From contig JABTBR010000010.1 of the NCBI GenBank assembly GCA_013284265.1, forward strand, positions 1 through 64,000: a stretch of DNA of 64,000 bases. Reading direction: 5' to 3'. Position 1 is the stretch's first letter. The number at the start of each line of letters is the position of its first letter. Positions 1 to 11,110 of this stretch are shown piece after piece. The position numbers were made by a program, and so were the translations under genes. The notes below the pieces were generated by a model, which had not been told where the DNA came from, did no database searches, and worked only from the letters and a program-made list of their open reading frames with translations. This DNA is from Oxalobacteraceae bacterium. GTDB taxonomy: Bacteria; Pseudomonadota; Gammaproteobacteria; Burkholderiales; Burkholderiaceae_D.

Positions 1-28
1 CCCCCCGGCTCTTTGCCTTGGGTTCTAA
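1..28 (-). repeat. Partial copy of dispersed palindromic (REP-like) element
   Basis: Read on the minus strand, this stretch gives TTAGAACCC, then AAGGCAAAGAGCCGG, the same left half as the complete element at 18359-18429. The other half lies outside the window or differs, because the bases at positions 1-6 do not match the full copies. It lies downstream of the pldA stop codon, as expected of an intergenic REP-type sequence. Confidence 0.6.
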
Positions 29-78
29 GAAGTACGGCGCATGCCGACTACCCGCCAGCGAAGAATATTCCTAGCGAT

Positions 79-1173
79 TTAAAAATCAACCAGCACCCCA
101 GCCCCCAGCGATTTCTGCGAGTAGTTGTAGTCGATCAGGCTCTGTCCATAACCGCTAAACCCCTGCACATAGCCTTTCAGATTGGCCGCCAGCGGGAAGG
201 CCCAGCCGAACTGCAGCGAGCCGTGGCGCTTGTTGAAGTTGCGGCGCGCCGTCAGCGACAGCTCATTGCCGTCAAACCGGTAGGTCGCACGCAAGTCGCC
301 ATGGCCCAGGTAGTCGGTGATGTCGATGTTGTCGTTGTCCGACTTGGCGTTGTCCAGCCGTTTCCACAGCCGCAGCGCCAGCGCGAAATTGCCATGCTCG
401 GCACCGATTTCCCCATAGATGCGGTTCCAGCTGCGCGACAGCGTGGAGGTCTGACCGTTCGACTGGTGCACAATCCCAAAATTCACATAACGCAGGTCTA
501 TCACGCCCAGGTCCAGATTGAGCGGCGCCGTCAGCATCAGCTCGGGCTGGTAATTGGTTTCGCGGAAAGGGCTGGAGGCGGCCCGGTTATAGGCTTGCCA
601 GAAACTTTGCTGGGTGTAGCCGAACCACAGATCGACCGGGTTGCCCAGGATCTGTTCCAGCATCTTGACCTTGAAACTGAGCTGATAAGTCAGTTCCACG
701 TGCTGGGACTTGATGCCGGCCGGGGTGAAGTCCTCGAAGGGCTCGTCGTTGGAACTGCTGCTGTAATTGGCCAGCAGCAGGTAGTTATCACGGTGCGGCC
801 GGAAATTGAACACGCCGCGCTTGGAGGCGCGGTCCAGTTCCCAGCGCTGCACCGTGCGGGACAGCTCCGCTTCCGGCGGGATGGTGGTGACCGCCACCAC
901 CGCCGCAGGCAAGGTGACCAATGGCTTGGCTGGCGGCGGAGCGGCGGGCTGGGTCACGGCCGGAGCGTCGGCGGCCAATTTCCCCTGGCCGGGCAGTTCG
1001 GCCGGGCTTGCTTTGGCCAGCGCGTCGTAGCAGGCCAGGCGCGCACTGGCATCGCCCAGCACCGAGCAGCGCTCCAATCGCAATTCCAACTCACCGGCAA
1101 GGGCCGACGATGGCGCCATTACGGGGATTAATGCCATGACGGCGGCGAACAGCGAGGGGGTGGGATGGCGCAT
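79..1173 (-). CDS. pldA: Outer membrane phospholipase A (OMPLA)
   Basis: This 364-residue protein has a cleavable signal peptide (about residues 1-26, ending SSALAG), a low-complexity Ala/Pro linker to about residue 105, and a C-terminal beta-barrel ending in an aromatic residue (LVDF). His236 and Ser238 in HQSNG and Asn250 in SWN have exactly the spacing of the E. coli OMPLA triad (His142, Ser144, Asn156), so the active site looks intact. The family is a calcium-dependent dimeric outer-membrane enzyme that removes acyl chains from phospholipids misplaced in the outer leaflet. The N-terminal extension before the barrel is longer than in E. coli and has a Cys-containing segment typical of betaproteobacterial versions. 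The start has an AGGA motif five bases upstream. It is transcribed divergently from fusA. Confidence 0.93.
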   Translation of the reverse strand: MRHPTPSLFAAVMALIPVMAPSSALAGELELRLERCSVLGDASARLACYDALAKASPAELPGQGKLAADAPAVTQPAAPPPAKPLVTLPAAVVAVTTIPPEAELSRTVQRWELDRASKRGVFNFRPHRDNYLLLANYSSSSNDEPFEDFTPAGIKSQHVELTYQLSFKVKMLEQILGNPVDLWFGYTQQSFWQAYNRAASSPFRETNYQPELMLTAPLNLDLGVIDLRYVNFGIVHQSNGQTSTLSRSWNRIYGEIGAEHGNFALALRLWKRLDNAKSDNDNIDITDYLGHGDLRATYRFDGNELSLTARRNFNKRHGSLQFGWAFPLAANLKGYVQGFSGYGQSLIDYNYSQKSLGAGVLVDF

Positions 1174-1415
1174 TGAGTCCTATTGGTGTATGTCATTCGG
1201 TAACGATCAGTATATTGCACTCAGAAAATTATGTCGCACGACTGTGCCGGCAGTAGCGACTACGGCCGGGCGCGTCGTTGCGCATCTTGCCGGACTGATT
1301 GCTGTGTTTTTTCAGCCTTGAAAATCCCGTCGCACCCCATACTTGAGATTTCCAATGCTGTTAGAATTTGTACACGATTTGCCGTCGTCGACGGCCGTCG
1401 TTCAAGGAGATTGTG

Positions 1416-3527
<2,112 letters not shown>

Positions 3528-3593
3528 GCTGCGCCAATGCGGCCGGGAACGCTCGTATTGAACTTCGCCAATGGGCCGGGGACTTACGCCAAG

Positions 3594-3654
3594 ACCCACG
3601 GCAAAGAGCCGGGGTCTGACCCGCCGGGTCAGACCCCAGGGTTACGCCGTGGGT
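3594..3654 (+). repeat. Dispersed palindromic (REP-like) element, copy A
   Basis: The outer inverted arms ACCCACGGC (3594-3602) and GCCGTGGGT (3646-3654) enclose a GC-rich inner palindrome at 3611-3637 that begins GGGGTCTGACCC and ends GGGTCAGACCCC. The same central 45 bases recur at 18370-18414. It lies between the fusA stop and the 3' end of a convergent gene. It could fold into a long hairpin that also stops transcription. Confidence 0.8.
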
Positions 3655-3700
3655 TTAAGCTGACGCCGCCGGCCCGCCAGCCAAGTTTTATACCGCCAGT

Positions 3701-4198
3701 TTATTCAAACACTTTCAACTTCAGCTGCACCGATATCGCCCCATGCAGCCGGTCCTTATAGGTCGGCACAATCGCCACATTCACCCCCACGCGCTGATAC
3801 TCAAAACTCAGCGTGGGAATCGCGGCCAGGAACCAGCCGCCATCGCGCATCTTCGGATAACCACTGAAGCCACCGGCCACCGCACCTATCCGCACCGGAC
3901 CGATCGCGATCGGCTGGTAATACACCCCCACATAATTGGAATAAAAGCGGTCGCTATTATAGAAACGGCCCGCCGTGGCCGACGCCACCGTGGAAAACCG
4001 GTATTCCGCTCCCAGACCGGGATTACTGTTATTCAGGCCTTTGTCGCGCTGAAAATGGTAGGAATAAAAGCCCGGATTGATCCACACCTCGCCCAGGGGC
4101 TTCGATTCGATCTGCTGAAACAACTCGGATGCGCCAGCCAAGGACGGCAGGCAGGTGGCGGCAAGGAGGGCGGCGAACAGCGACAGGCGTTTGATCAT
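3701..4198 (-). CDS. Small outer-membrane beta-barrel protein, function unknown
   Basis: The protein has 165 residues, with a clear signal peptide ending near residue 23 (SLAGA). The rest is made of alternating amphipathic strands (YSYHF, GAEYRF, YVGVYYQPI, VRIGAVAGGF, LSFEYQRVGVNVAIVPTY) and a terminal aromatic-containing strand ending LKVFE. This pattern suggests a small eight-stranded outer-membrane barrel, the size class of PagP and PagL. I see no family-specific catalytic signature, so no enzyme activity is claimed. It starts 39 bases after the DUF5009 gene on the same strand and is probably cotranscribed with it. The ribosome-binding site is weak. Confidence 0.7.
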   Translation of the reverse strand: MIKRLSLFAALLAATCLPSLAGASELFQQIESKPLGEVWINPGFYSYHFQRDKGLNNSNPGLGAEYRFSTVASATAGRFYNSDRFYSNYVGVYYQPIAIGPVRIGAVAGGFSGYPKMRDGGWFLAAIPTLSFEYQRVGVNVAIVPTYKDRLHGAISVQLKLKVFE

Positions 4199-4237
4199 CG
4201 TAAGATATCCCGGAGACAGTGCGAATTGGCGCGACGA

Positions 4238-5539
4238 TTATAACTGCAAGCGGATCTGCAAGCGGTTCAGTCCGATCACGAATCCCATCACGCCAAACGA
4301 GTAGGCGATCGCCCATATCAGGCCCGGCCAGCCTAGCTCCAGCGCGGCCGGAAAATGCAGTTGCAAGGCCTGCATGAAGGCATACACGATGTAGGGAATG
4401 ATGTAGGTCAGCAGCGGATTGGCGGCCGCCGGGCGGAAGAAGGCCGTCCATGCCTGCATCTTGCGAATATCGACTATCCAGTACAACAGTCCAAACAGCG
4501 CCAGGCAGATGGCGGCGCTGTACAGCGCCCAACTTGGCGTGGCGTGAATCTTGGAGATCGGATAGTAAGGCCGCAGCAGCGCGGCGGCGCCTGTCATGGC
4601 CAACAGGAATAGCAGCGCCCGGCAATAACGCGCGCCCATGCCGCCATCTGGCTGCGGGATGTCCGCAGCGCCGGCGTTCACGCGGCTCCTGGCTGGCGGA
4701 TCGCCCAGATCGAAGAAAATCACCGTGGTGATCACGCCGCACAGCGCGATGGCTGTGTGCGCTGCATTGCCCGCCTGCGTGGCCAGCAGCGTCAGCAGCG
4801 CTTGCGTAGTGCCGGCCTGAAAAACGCCCAGACAGGAAATCAGCAGGCACAGTCCCAGCGCAAGCATCAGCGCTGGCAGCGCCGCCCGGCGCGTGCGCAA
4901 TTGCGTGTAGATCAGGCTGGCAAACAGATAGGCCCAGCCGATCAGGCCCAGGATGCCCCACCATTGCGGCGTCAGCGATTGCGTGCCGTCCGGCCCGCCC
5001 CGGTAGACCAATCCTAATACCACCAGCATGGCCACGCCGGCCAGGCGCAGTGCGGTGCCGATGCGCCTGTCCTGGAAGCGGTAGACATTCCAGACCAGAA
5101 TCGCCGCACCATAGAACAGCAGGCTCCAGCAATGAATCGAGATCGGCATGGCCGCTTCCGCATACCCGGCCTCGGCATTGACCATGAACACCCCCAGCAC
5201 CAGCAGGCCGATGGCGCGTTCGCCGATATGGCGCAGCAGTTGCGGCGTGGTGTCGCCGGCCGCCACCCGCTGGGCCACGGCGAAGGGGATCGACATGCCG
5301 ACAATGAACAGGAAGGCGGGAAACACCACGTCCGGGAAGGTCATGCCATCGACCCCGGCCGGCATATGGTCGAGCCAGGCAGGCATGCCGTGCACGCCGG
5401 CCAGGGTGTTCACAAAAATCATCACCAGGATGGTCAGGCCGCGGAAGGCGTCAATCGCCAATACCCGTTTGATCGGCGCGCGGGAAGGGGTGATCGCGGC
5501 GGATACTGGCAAGGACGCGCCTTGAACGGCTGTGGACAT
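4238..5539 (-). CDS. DUF5009 / HGSNAT-like membrane acyltransferase
   Basis: This is a polytopic inner-membrane protein of 433 residues with about ten hydrophobic helices. It opens with the family signature around RVLAIDAFRGLTILVMIFVN, followed by DGMTFPDVVFPAFLFIVGMS. This resembles bacterial DUF5009 proteins and the heparan-alpha-glucosaminide N-acetyltransferase family, which move acetyl groups across a membrane to sugars. The substrate here is unknown. An in-frame TTG at 5551 would add four residues. ATG at 5539 is preferred because GGGG lies seven bases upstream. The neighbouring small barrel protein suggests an envelope role, but this is inference. Confidence 0.82.
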   Translation of the reverse strand: MSTAVQGASLPVSAAITPSRAPIKRVLAIDAFRGLTILVMIFVNTLAGVHGMPAWLDHMPAGVDGMTFPDVVFPAFLFIVGMSIPFAVAQRVAAGDTTPQLLRHIGERAIGLLVLGVFMVNAEAGYAEAAMPISIHCWSLLFYGAAILVWNVYRFQDRRIGTALRLAGVAMLVVLGLVYRGGPDGTQSLTPQWWGILGLIGWAYLFASLIYTQLRTRRAALPALMLALGLCLLISCLGVFQAGTTQALLTLLATQAGNAAHTAIALCGVITTVIFFDLGDPPARSRVNAGAADIPQPDGGMGARYCRALLFLLAMTGAAALLRPYYPISKIHATPSWALYSAAICLALFGLLYWIVDIRKMQAWTAFFRPAAANPLLTYIIPYIVYAFMQALQLHFPAALELGWPGLIWAIAYSFGVMGFVIGLNRLQIRLQL

Positions 5540-5662
5540 GGATAACCCCAACTGGTATTAAAGTGGTGTTATTTTGCCCGAAAAATCAGGCACGCGCGAG
5601 TGCCCGGCGGAACATTTCGCCGGCTCTGCAATGCGGCAGGGATAAGTTGAGCCGTTTTCCGC

Positions 5663-6787
5663 TCAGCGCGGCATGGTCACGGTAAAGGTGGTGCCGTCGG
5701 TTTCGTTCGACACCGCGCTGATGGTGCCGCCGTGCGCCTGCATGATTTCCTGCGCAATAAACAAGCCCAGACCGATGCCGCCGGTCTTGTGCGAATGGTC
5801 GCCGTCTATTTTTTGCAGCTGAATCATGGGGTTGAACATGATTCGGAGCGAGCTTTCGGGGATTACCGGGCCGGGATTGCGCACCCGGATGCTGATCGTT
5901 TCCGGCTCGCCCAGCGCGTAGACGCTGACGCTGGAGCCCTCCGCCCGGTAGCGCGCCGCATTGCTGAACAGATTCGACAGCACCTGCTGAAGCCGTTGCT
6001 TGTCTACCCGTCCCGTTAGATTGCCATCCGCTTCGAACTCGAAAGAGCACTCCGGGTGGCGCGCACATACGTCCTCGACGGCCAACTGGCAGACCGCCTC
6101 GATATTTTCCGTCGACTTAAGGATAGGAATACCGCCGCCCAGCTCGGACCGCGCATATTCCAGCAGGTCGTTGACCAGGGCCGTCATGGTGGCGGCGCTG
6201 CGCAGCACGCGCGCGCCCAGCCCATGCAGTTGTTCGCGCGACAGTTCCGCTTTTTGCAGCAGGCTGCCGGCCATCGAAATGGTGGACAGCGGCCCGCGCA
6301 GGTCGTGGCCCAGCATGGCCATGAAGGTGTCGCGGCTGGTGGTGGCCTGGGCCGCGTAGGTCACGACCGATTCGGCCAGCGTCTGGTCGACGGCCTCGTT
6401 AAAACGCACCATATCCTGTACCGACACATCGGTCATTTCCCCGATATTCGGCATCCACAGCCGCAGTACGGTGGCGCGCAAGGCGCGGAACTCGGCGGTG
6501 AGCTCCAGCAGTGAAAAGCCGCTGGTCTGGCGCAGCGTACCGTAAAGGGAGGCGGCGGTCTGGCTGGTGTTGATGTTGTGCGCCAATCCTTGCGACTTGG
6601 CATACTGCTCGGCGGACGTTTCCACCGTGCGCAGGTCGGTGGCGATCGCGCGCAAGATCATCTCGGCGTGATTGCCCAGGGCGAGCTTGGTGAGCGCGGT
6701 GGCACCGGGTTCCTGTTCGCGGGCGAAGTTTTCCCACTCCGTCAAGATGACGTCGATATGCGAATCGATAAAGGTCGATAACCTCAT
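5663..6787 (-). CDS. Soluble sensor histidine kinase with RsbRD-like N-terminal domain
   Basis: This is a 374-residue cytoplasmic kinase without membrane helices. Residues 1-150 resemble the RsbRD N-terminal sensor fold (HIDVILTEWENFAREQEPG). A HisKA domain follows with the phosphoacceptor in MLGHDLRGPLSTI (near residue 161), then an HATPase domain with the N box (VLSNLFSNAARY), the G box (GIGLGLFIAQEI) and a C terminus ending FTVTMPR. The histidine motif is HDLRGP rather than HELRTP, a common variant in this subfamily. No cognate regulator is adjacent, so it is an orphan kinase. AAGGG lies eight bases before the ATG. It faces away from the DUF2799 lipoprotein gene. Confidence 0.85.
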   Translation of the reverse strand: MRLSTFIDSHIDVILTEWENFAREQEPGATALTKLALGNHAEMILRAIATDLRTVETSAEQYAKSQGLAHNINTSQTAASLYGTLRQTSGFSLLELTAEFRALRATVLRLWMPNIGEMTDVSVQDMVRFNEAVDQTLAESVVTYAAQATTSRDTFMAMLGHDLRGPLSTISMAGSLLQKAELSREQLHGLGARVLRSAATMTALVNDLLEYARSELGGGIPILKSTENIEAVCQLAVEDVCARHPECSFEFEADGNLTGRVDKQRLQQVLSNLFSNAARYRAEGSSVSVYALGEPETISIRVRNPGPVIPESSLRIMFNPMIQLQKIDGDHSHKTGGIGLGLFIAQEIMQAHGGTISAVSNETDGTTFTVTMPR

Positions 6788-7002
6788 GGAACAACCCTTA
6801 ACGTAGCTAGCCGGAGTGCCCCATCATATGTGGAATCGACGCTATTAGATAGCTCAGCGAAGGCAATAAATGCTATTCGGCCATTTCTTTGCGATCAGAA
6901 ACGAGGAAAGGCCGCAGTCACGTGGTTTTCAGCGCAATTGCACACGACCTGCGGCCCGCCAGCAATGTCATTCAGGCCACACTTTCGCCACAAATCTTGC
7001 AC

Positions 7003-7008
7003 TATAAT
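7003..7008 (+). promoter_or_regulatory. Probable sigma-70 -10 element for the DUF2799 gene
   Basis: A perfect TATAAT lies 31 bases before the start codon at 7039. No good -35 hexamer is present at 17 bases, so this rests on the -10 element and its position alone. Confidence 0.4.
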
Positions 7009-7038
7009 TCCGACGCCCCCACGCTAAGGAAACCGTTC

Positions 7039-8439
7039 ATGCCCATCAGTGCCCGCCGCGCCATCTCCCTGCTGGCTGTTACCGCCTGCCTGCTGCTGAG
7101 CGCCTGCCAGACCACGAAGCAGCGCATTGCCGATTGCAAGGCCGGCGACTGGACCGTGATCGGTCACAAGGATGGCTTGCAGGGCGAGCCGCAGAACTTC
7201 GATACCCGCAAGGACTTTTGCGACAAGCAGGACGGCAGCAAACCCACCCCCGATGCGGCCGCGCACTATCTGGCCGGCTGGGCCCAGGGCAACTGGGATC
7301 TGTGGTCGGAACTGGGCAGGGCCGATGCCCGCAAGGCCTTGCCCGCGCTGCAATTCGAACAGCATGCGGCCAGTGCCGCCATCAAGAAGGAAGGCACGCC
7401 GCTGAACCGTCCGGCCTATGAGGCCGGCTGGCTGGTCGGCAATGGCGAGTACTGGTCCGATATCGGCAAGCGCGACGGGACCGAGGGCAAGCCGCTCGGC
7501 CAGCAGGAGACCGCCCGCGCCGATGCCGCCGCGCGCGCGCTGCGCTTCGATGCGCCCGCCTACCAGGCGGGCTGGCAGACCGGCAACCGCACCTTCTGGC
7601 AAGACGCCGGTTTCAGCGATGCCCGCAATGGCTTGCCGGACAGCGAACTGAAGGGCAGGGCGGCCCAGGCCCGCGCGGCCGGCGTGCAGGTGGCCGAGGA
7701 TGCCTACCGCGCCGCCTGGAACGCCGAGATCGTCAACTACTGGAAAAACCTGGGCGCGCAGGACGCCATGGCCGGCAAGGACCTCGCCATGCGCCGCGCC
7801 GAAGCGAAGCAAAAAGGCTTGCGGATCTTCGAAGCCGAATACCGCCAGGCCTGGGAAGACCGGCTGGCCGCCTACTGGAGCAAGGCCGGCCATGACGACG
7901 GCTATGGCAAACCCTTCCAGCTGGACGAACGCTTGGCCCAGGCCAAACGCGAGGGCATCTTCACCATCGCCCGCACGCGCGAGCTGTACACCGCCGCATG
8001 GGATGCCGAGAACGCCAAATACTGCGTGGCGGAAAACGCCTTCGAGCTGGGCCGGCGCAGCGCGACGATGGCCATCGAAGTCTGCCAGATTCCCCAGCGT
8101 GAACAGCTGAAGCGGGTGTATGTGCGCGGACAGGAGTTCGAGGCGCTGGCGCTGCGCCATGCGCGCGCCGTGGCCGACATCAATGAACTATCGGAGCGCC
8201 TGCGCGATGCCTACAACCGCCTGGGCCGGCTGGAACGTGAGCCGCGCGCCAGCCAGGACAGCAAGGATAAGGCCGCCAATGAGGAGGCGGCCAAACAGGA
8301 GCGCCGCCGCGGCCAGGAAAGACGCGAGCTGATCGACTACATCCGGCGCCTGGAACGCCAGCTCGACGACGCCCGCCGCTGGGCCGACCGCTACGAGCAG
8401 CAAATGCTGCAGCTGCGCCGCGATCTTTTCCGAAATTGA
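7039..8439 (+). CDS. DUF2799 lipoprotein with six tandem repeats and coiled-coil tail
   Basis: The 466-residue protein has a lipoprotein signal, with lipobox LLSAC placing the lipidated cysteine at residue 23. The N-terminal CKAGDW...CDKQ segment matches DUF2799. Then a degenerate unit of about 48 residues repeats six times, each starting Y-x-A-x-W at Tyr77, 127, 175, 223, 268 and 317, and each continuing with an aromatic pair and a G-x-x-DA/DG turn. The last unit has NAKYCVAENAFELGRR. Residues about 360-466 are a charged coiled coil ending LQLRRDLFRN. The function of DUF2799 is unknown; it probably acts in the periplasm or on the inner face of the outer membrane. The ATG at 7039 has TAAGGA eight bases upstream; the frame open from 6889 lacks such a site. 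Confidence 0.85.
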   Translation: MPISARRAISLLAVTACLLLSACQTTKQRIADCKAGDWTVIGHKDGLQGEPQNFDTRKDFCDKQDGSKPTPDAAAHYLAGWAQGNWDLWSELGRADARKALPALQFEQHAASAAIKKEGTPLNRPAYEAGWLVGNGEYWSDIGKRDGTEGKPLGQQETARADAAARALRFDAPAYQAGWQTGNRTFWQDAGFSDARNGLPDSELKGRAAQARAAGVQVAEDAYRAAWNAEIVNYWKNLGAQDAMAGKDLAMRRAEAKQKGLRIFEAEYRQAWEDRLAAYWSKAGHDDGYGKPFQLDERLAQAKREGIFTIARTRELYTAAWDAENAKYCVAENAFELGRRSATMAIEVCQIPQREQLKRVYVRGQEFEALALRHARAVADINELSERLRDAYNRLGRLEREPRASQDSKDKAANEEAAKQERRRGQERRELIDYIRRLERQLDDARRWADRYEQQMLQLRRDLFRN

Positions 8440-8621
8440 TAGCGCAGCGTTCAACTGCGCAAGAATCAGCGCATCGAATTATGCACATAGGACATATTCC
8501 TTGTGAAAGCGGCTACTTGGGTTAGCCTTCGCAGGGATAATCGGCTAATATCCACGCAACAATCCTTTTATACAAACAAAGCCCGGAAGCGCACCGCTAT
8601 CTGGCAAAGGAGACAAAAAAC

Positions 8622-9164
8622 ATGCAAGGATTCCTACGCCTTTCCCACTGGCTCGACCGGATAGGCTATCGCTGCGGACAGGTGGCCAATCTGATGATAC
8701 TGGCCTCCTGCGTCATCAGCGCCAGTAACGCCATGATCCGCTACGGCTTCGACTGGAGTAACAACTGGCTGCTCGAATTGCAGTGGTACCTGTTCGGTGC
8801 CGCCGTCATGCTGGGCGCCAGCTATACCTTCCAGCGCAATGAACACGTGCGCGTCGACCTGATCTACGGCCACGTCTCGGAACGCAAGCAATTGTGGATC
8901 GACACCTTCGGCATCATCTTCTTCCTGTTCCCGGCCTGCATACTGTTTGCCTGGCTGGCCTGGTATTCGCTGTTCTTGCCATCCTGGGAAGTGCTGGAGC
9001 AGTCGAGCAACTCGGGCGGCCTGCCGCGCTATCCGATCAAGATTATCGTTCCGCTCGGCTTCGCCTTGCTGGCTGTGCAAGGTGTGTCCGAACTGATCAA
9101 ACGTATTGCCGCACTGGCTGGCAAGGTTCAACTCGATAGCAAGTACGAAAGGCCAGTGCAATGA
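8622..9164 (+). CDS. dctQ: TRAP transporter small permease (DctQ family)
   Basis: This 180-residue protein has four hydrophobic helices, and the family pattern is visible in helix 2 (LLELQWYLFGAAVMLGASYTFQRNEHVRVDLIY). It is the small membrane subunit of a tripartite ATP-independent periplasmic transporter, which uses the sodium gradient to import organic acids captured by a periplasmic binding protein. AAAGGAG precedes the ATG by nine bases. The stop codon overlaps the start of the large permease (ATGA), showing translational coupling. The substrate cannot be read from the permeases. Confidence 0.92.
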   Translation: MQGFLRLSHWLDRIGYRCGQVANLMILASCVISASNAMIRYGFDWSNNWLLELQWYLFGAAVMLGASYTFQRNEHVRVDLIYGHVSERKQLWIDTFGIIFFLFPACILFAWLAWYSLFLPSWEVLEQSSNSGGLPRYPIKIIVPLGFALLAVQGVSELIKRIAALAGKVQLDSKYERPVQ

Positions 9165-10900
9165 TTCCACTCGAGTACATGCCGCCGCTGATGTTTGGCG
9201 GCCTGGTAGTGTTTATGCTGGTCGGCTTCCCGGTGGCGTTTTCGCTGCTGGCCGTCGGCCTGTTCTTTGGCCTGATCTCGATCGAACAAGGCTTCTTCGG
9301 CGTGCCCTTCATGCAGGCCGTGCCGCAGCGTATCTTCGGCAGCGTGCTGGCCAATGATCTGTTGCTGGCGATTCCCTTCTTTACCTTTATGGGGGCGGTG
9401 CTGGAAAAATGCCGCCTGGCCGAAGACATGCTCGACTCCATGGGCCAGCTGTTCGGCCGCATCCGGGGCGGGCTGGGCTATTCAGTGATCATCGTCGGCT
9501 TCATCCTCGGCGCCATCACCGGCACCGTGGCCGCCCAGGTGATCGCGATGACCATGATTTCGCTGCCGGTGATGATGCGCTACGGCTACCACATGCGCTA
9601 CGCCACCGGCGTACTGGCTGCCTCCGGCACCATCACCCAGCTGGTACCGCCTTCGCTGGTGCTGGTGGTGCTGGCCGACCAACTGAAAACCCAGACCGCC
9701 AGCGCCGACGTGGGCAGCATGTACCTGGGCGCCTGGGGACCATCGCTGGTGCAGATCGGCCTGTTCGCGCTGTACACCTTCGTGCTGTCGCGGGTGCGTC
9801 CGGAATGGCTGCCGGCCGCTCCGCGCGACGAGAAAACCCTGGAAGGCTGGGCCTTGTGGCGCCAGTGCCTGCGCGGCATCATTCCCGCCGCCGTGCTGAT
9901 CTTCATGGTGCTCGGCACCATGATGCTGGGCATCGCCACGCCGACCGAATCGGGCGCCATGGGTGCGCTCGGCGCGGTGATCCTGGCCGTGATCCGCGAC
10001 CCGGAATTTAACTTCCGCGACAAGCTGGTGTTCCGCACCGGCATGACGGCGATGGCCGTCGCCGCGCTGCTCGGCGTGTTCTATTACCAGCCGCTGACCG
10101 GCCTGGCGCCACAGGCCAAGCTATTCGTCCAGTGCGCGCTGGCGCTGCTGTACGCGGCGATCGTCTGGCTGATCTTCCGCGCCTGGCGCATCAAGCCGCT
10201 GCGCGAATTGATCAAGCTCAGCTACCAGTCCACCATGCGCCTGACGGCCATGGTCGTGTTCATCCTGATCGGTTCGACCTGCTTCTCGGTGGTGTTCCAG
10301 GGTGTCGATGGCGGCCGCTGGGTCGAACATCTGTTTACCGGCATTCCCGGCGGCTGGATCGGCTTCCTGCTGGTGGTCAATCTGTTCGTGTTCTTCCTGG
10401 CCTTCTTCCTGGACTTCTTCGAGATCGCCTTCATCGTCGTGCCGATGCTGGCCCCGGTCGCGCAGAAGATCCTGGCGCCTGAACTGGAAGCCATGATGGG
10501 CAGTCCGGAAGCGGCGGCCTCGGCTTCGCTGGTATGGTTCGGCGTGATGCTGTGCGTGAACATGCAGACTTCCTTCATGCATCCGCCGTTCGGCTTCGCG
10601 CTGTTCTATCTGCGCGGCGTGGCGCCGAAGGAAGTGAAAAGCTCGGACATCTACTGGGGTGCCTTGCCCTGGGTGGGGCTGCAAATGGTGATGGTGCTGC
10701 TGGTGGCGGCCTTCCCGCAGACGGTGACGATGTTCCTCGATCACGGCACTCCCGGCGGCAGCGGGCCAACCGAGCTGATCATCGAGCAGCCGGCTGGCGA
10801 AGCAGGGCAGATCAATGAACTCGAGCAGCAACTGCCGCAATTCGAGGACAGCCCGGCGCCGGCAGAACCGGCCTCAGCACCGGTGCCCGACAAAAAATAA
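9161..10900 (+). CDS. dctM: TRAP transporter large permease (DctM family)
   Basis: This 579-residue integral membrane subunit is the one through which solute passes. Characteristic segments include the conserved AITGTVAAQVIAMTMISLPVMM region, the GTITQLVPPS loop, GIATPTESGAMGALGA, and the C-terminal FLAFFLDFFEIAFIVVPML and MQTSFMHPPFGFALFYLRG signatures. It belongs to the longer DctM subgroup (about 600 residues rather than about 430), with an extra hydrophobic insertion around residues 285-375. The last 45 residues are a hydrophilic Glu/Pro-rich tail. It overlaps dctQ by four bases. No DctP-type binding protein is encoded nearby, so that partner must be elsewhere. Confidence 0.93.
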   Translation: MIPLEYMPPLMFGGLVVFMLVGFPVAFSLLAVGLFFGLISIEQGFFGVPFMQAVPQRIFGSVLANDLLLAIPFFTFMGAVLEKCRLAEDMLDSMGQLFGRIRGGLGYSVIIVGFILGAITGTVAAQVIAMTMISLPVMMRYGYHMRYATGVLAASGTITQLVPPSLVLVVLADQLKTQTASADVGSMYLGAWGPSLVQIGLFALYTFVLSRVRPEWLPAAPRDEKTLEGWALWRQCLRGIIPAAVLIFMVLGTMMLGIATPTESGAMGALGAVILAVIRDPEFNFRDKLVFRTGMTAMAVAALLGVFYYQPLTGLAPQAKLFVQCALALLYAAIVWLIFRAWRIKPLRELIKLSYQSTMRLTAMVVFILIGSTCFSVVFQGVDGGRWVEHLFTGIPGGWIGFLLVVNLFVFFLAFFLDFFEIAFIVVPMLAPVAQKILAPELEAMMGSPEAAASASLVWFGVMLCVNMQTSFMHPPFGFALFYLRGVAPKEVKSSDIYWGALPWVGLQMVMVLLVAAFPQTVTMFLDHGTPGGSGPTELIIEQPAGEAGQINELEQQLPQFEDSPAPAEPASAPVPDKK

Positions 10901-10929
10901 GTCCTGACTTGCCGAGTACTGAAAGACAC

Positions 10930-10965
10930 AACGTCGCGGGACATCGTTCCGCGGCGTTTCTCGTT
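10930..10965 (+). terminator. Rho-independent terminator after dctM
   Basis: AACGTCGCGG (10930-10939) pairs with CCGCGGCGTT (10949-10958) through a nine-base loop with one G-T mismatch, and is followed by the pyrimidine-rich TCTCGTT. It lies 30 bases after the dctM stop codon. Confidence 0.6.
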
Positions 10966-11057
10966 GGGCGAACGAAACTGCCCCGGGCCAAGCGGACTCA
11001 ACTCACAATTTCTTACAAATTCTGTACATTTGTTCTTTTTATAATGTTATCTTATTT

Positions 11058-11086
11058 GGAATGCAATTCATTATCAATTGCATTCC
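11058..11086 (+). promoter_or_regulatory. Perfect 11-base inverted repeat upstream of porin gene, Fur-box-like
   Basis: GGAATGCAATT (11058-11068) and AATTGCATTCC (11076-11086) are exact inverted copies around CATTATC. The centre shares about 11 of 19 positions with the classical Fur consensus. A TATAAT -10 element lies just upstream (11040-11045). It could be an operator for a dimeric repressor overlapping the start of transcription, or an RNA hairpin in the 5' leader of the next gene. Confidence 0.5.
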
Positions 11087-11110
11087 TGATCATTCTTATA
11101 AAGGGTTCAA

